Positions 7,023 to 7,962 of a stretch of 7,962 bases of DNA are shown here, in pieces (the first letter of the stretch is position 1; every line of letters starts with the position of its first letter). Source of the DNA: Vicinamibacteria bacterium (GTDB taxonomy: Bacteria; Acidobacteriota; Vicinamibacteria; Fen-336; JAGNNV01). Position numbers and translations under genes: made by a program. Below the pieces are notes generated by a model. The model ran no database searches, was not told the DNA's origin, and saw only the letters and a program-made list of their open reading frames with translations. Location: NCBI GenBank assembly GCA_016650185.1, contig JAENWE010000202.1, positions 1 through 7,962 of the forward strand, written 5' to 3'.

Positions 7023-7610
7023 ATGTCAGAAAAAAACTACTTCGTTCACGAGTCCAGCTACGTGGACGAGCCGTCAACCATCGGTGAAGGCACCAAGGTC
7101 TGGCACTTCTCGCACATTCTCAAAGGCGTAAGCGTGGGGAGGAAATGCAACATCGGCCAGAACGTCGTGATCGGCCCCAATGTGAAGGTGGGGGACAACT
7201 GTAAACTCCAGAACAACGTCAGCGTCTATGAGGGTGTGGAACTCGAGGACCATGTGTTCTGCGGCCCGTCGATGGTGTTCACGAACGTGTTCAATCCGCG
7301 CAGCGAAGTGGTGCGGAAAGACGAGTATCGCAAGACCCTGGTGAAGCGAGGCGCCTCCATCGGCGCCAACGCGACGGTGGTGTGCGGCTCGACGGTGGGA
7401 GAATATGCGTTCATCGGCGCCGGGGCGGTGGTGACTCGCGATGTGGCTGCGTACGCGCTGGTGATGGGCAATCCGGCGCGCCGGACGGGGTGGATGTGCC
7501 GATGTGGCGAGAAGCTCCCGAAGGCGAGCCCAGGGGAAAGCGTTGTGTGCCCGGCCTGCAGCGCCGGCTACGCCATCGCCGCCGACCGAATCGTCCCGAC
7601 GTCAGCCTAG
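7023..7610 (+). CDS. wbpD: WbpD/WlbB-like UDP-3-amino-sugar N-acetyltransferase
   Basis: This encodes 195 residues. The N-terminal two thirds is a left-handed beta-helix of hexapeptide repeats (IGEGTKVWHFSHI, VSVGRKCNIGQNVVIGPNVKVGDNCKLQNN, VSVYEGVELEDHVFCGP), interrupted by the loop FTNVFNPRSE at about 86-95, then resumed as ASIGANATVVCGSTVGEYAFIGAGAVVTRDV. The MGNPARRTGWM ending is typical of amino-sugar acetyltransferases of the WbpD/WlbB group, which use acetyl-CoA to acetylate the C3 amine of a UDP-3-amino sugar and act as trimers in the cytoplasm. A short C-terminal module has CxC (159, 161) and CxxC (176, 179) and probably binds zinc; homologues of this group often carry such a tail. 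It is third in the operon, directly after the enzymes that would make its substrate. The stop codon TAG is part of the terminal CTAG of the long palindrome that follows. Confidence 0.9.
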   Translation: MSEKNYFVHESSYVDEPSTIGEGTKVWHFSHILKGVSVGRKCNIGQNVVIGPNVKVGDNCKLQNNVSVYEGVELEDHVFCGPSMVFTNVFNPRSEVVRKDEYRKTLVKRGASIGANATVVCGSTVGEYAFIGAGAVVTRDVAAYALVMGNPARRTGWMCRCGEKLPKASPGESVVCPACSAGYAIAADRIVPTSA

Positions 7611-7775
7611 CAGTCCGTGGTGAGAGTCCGCCGTTGCACCGAGACGAGCGATGCGCCCGTCTGGCAAGGCGCCGAGGAGCCTCAATACCCTGGAATATTG
7701 AGGCGACGAGCAACGTAGTCCAGACGGGATGTAGCGTTCGTCGAATGCAGGCCGACTTTCGCCACGGGCTGCTAG
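7607..7775. repeat. 169-bp imperfect palindromic element, large hairpin
   Basis: Two arms (7607-7687 and 7696-7775) face each other around an 8-nt loop. The ends are CTAGCAG and CTGCTAG. The outer 22 positions (7607-7628 with 7754-7775) match at 19 places, and in plus-strand RNA the three exceptions are G-U pairs (7614/7768, 7621/7761, 7624/7758). Further paired blocks are ACGAGCG (7644-7650) with CGTTCGT (7735-7741, one G-U), CCCGTCTGG (7656-7664) with CCAGACGGG (7720-7728), and GCCTCAATA (7679-7687) with TATTGAGGC (7696-7704). Unpaired stretches form bulges and internal loops. No transposase, T-run or target duplication is visible. It may be a dispersed intergenic palindromic repeat (REP or MITE-like) that also ends or protects the operon mRNA; copy number cannot be judged from one window. 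Confidence 0.75.
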
Positions 7776-7906
7776 ACGACAATCCAGGCCGTCCCTTTGG
7801 CTCGCCCGCTCGATAAAGCCGAGCACAGGACACATGGCGTCGTGTCAAGATAGTGCGGACCCTGGCGCAGGCTTTCAAATCAACCCTGTGACGGGAACCT
7901 CGGAGC
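7776..7906 (+). other. Leader region before the last gene
   Basis: These 131 bases lie between the palindrome and the final start codon. A short inverted repeat GACAC-N8-GTGTC occupies 7829-7846 and could be an operator or small hairpin. No convincing promoter hexamers are visible, and no other gene is seen. Confidence 0.3.
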
Positions 7907-7962
7907 ATGAAGACCACACCTCTTTTCGTGTCACTCGCCCTGGTTTGTTCCGGCGCAATGGC
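7907..7962 (+). CDS. Start of an exported protein (3' truncated)
   Basis: The ATG at 7907 opens a frame that stays open to the window edge. The 18 complete codons read MKTTPLFVSLALVCSGAMA, counting the partial last codon (GC-, Ala in any case). This is a textbook signal peptide: Lys at position 2, a hydrophobic core, and small residues at the end. GGGAA about nine bases upstream is a possible ribosome site; the closer GGAG is too near to serve. Only the signal sequence is visible, so the function cannot be inferred. Confidence 0.55.
   Translation, partial: MKTTPLFVSLALVCSGAM

Noticed and set aside
4867..7077. A 736-codon open frame antisense to the whole sugar operon
   Set aside because: The three plus-strand proteins are full-length members of known families with conserved motifs. 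The antisense frame is a by-product of GC-rich codon use, has no domain, and spans three genes and their junctions.
7607..7775. CRISPR array or a tRNA-like gene in the palindrome
   Set aside because: There are no repeated direct units with spacers, and the fold is a single long hairpin, not a cloverleaf.
7382..7917. Open frames on both strands through the palindrome region
   Set aside because: They read through the palindromic repeat, and the products mirror its symmetry rather than any protein family.

Overview
The window is GC-rich coding DNA, apart from an AT-rich regulatory gap near 3283-3374, with densely packed genes. It suggests a high-GC, diderm (Gram-negative type) bacterium. The reasons are Sec-type signal peptides on YceI-like and other exported proteins, and a cassette for an amino-sugar nucleotide of the kind used in lipopolysaccharide. 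Acidobacteriota or a similar environmental phylum would fit, but nothing here fixes the taxonomy.

Layout. (1) Positions 1-1398 (+) hold the 3' part of an N-acyl-D-amino-acid deacylase type amidohydrolase; its N-terminus lies outside the window. (2) Positions 1445-1909 (-) encode a small secreted protein of unknown function, convergent with the amidohydrolase. (3) Positions 2138-4766 (-) hold a same-strand series. The distal pair is a MarR-type repressor followed 30 bp later by a secreted YceI-family protein, very likely one transcript. Upstream is a 463-residue membrane protein of the putative Na+/H+ antiporter family. The AT-rich gap before marR carries a recognisable promoter overlapped by repeated AACTA/TAGTT half-sites, which suggests autoregulation. 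(4) Positions 4873-7610 (+) hold a three-gene operon: DegT/DnrJ/EryC1/StrS aminotransferase, Gfo/Idh/MocA oxidoreductase, and left-handed beta-helix N-acetyltransferase. Together they would oxidise C3 of a UDP-GlcNAc-type sugar, aminate it and acetylate the new amine, giving a UDP-2,3-diacetamido sugar (WbpB/WbpE/WbpD logic, or GnnA/GnnB plus an acetyltransferase). (5) Positions 7607-7775 hold a roughly 170-bp imperfect palindrome bounded by CTAGCAG and CTGCTAG that supplies the stop codon of the acetyltransferase. (6) At 7907 a new exported protein starts and runs off the window.

The genes are mostly recognisable families. The least explained items are the long palindrome, the marR operator with a possible leaderless GTG start, the secreted orphan at 1445-1909, and the question of which 3-amino sugar the cassette makes.
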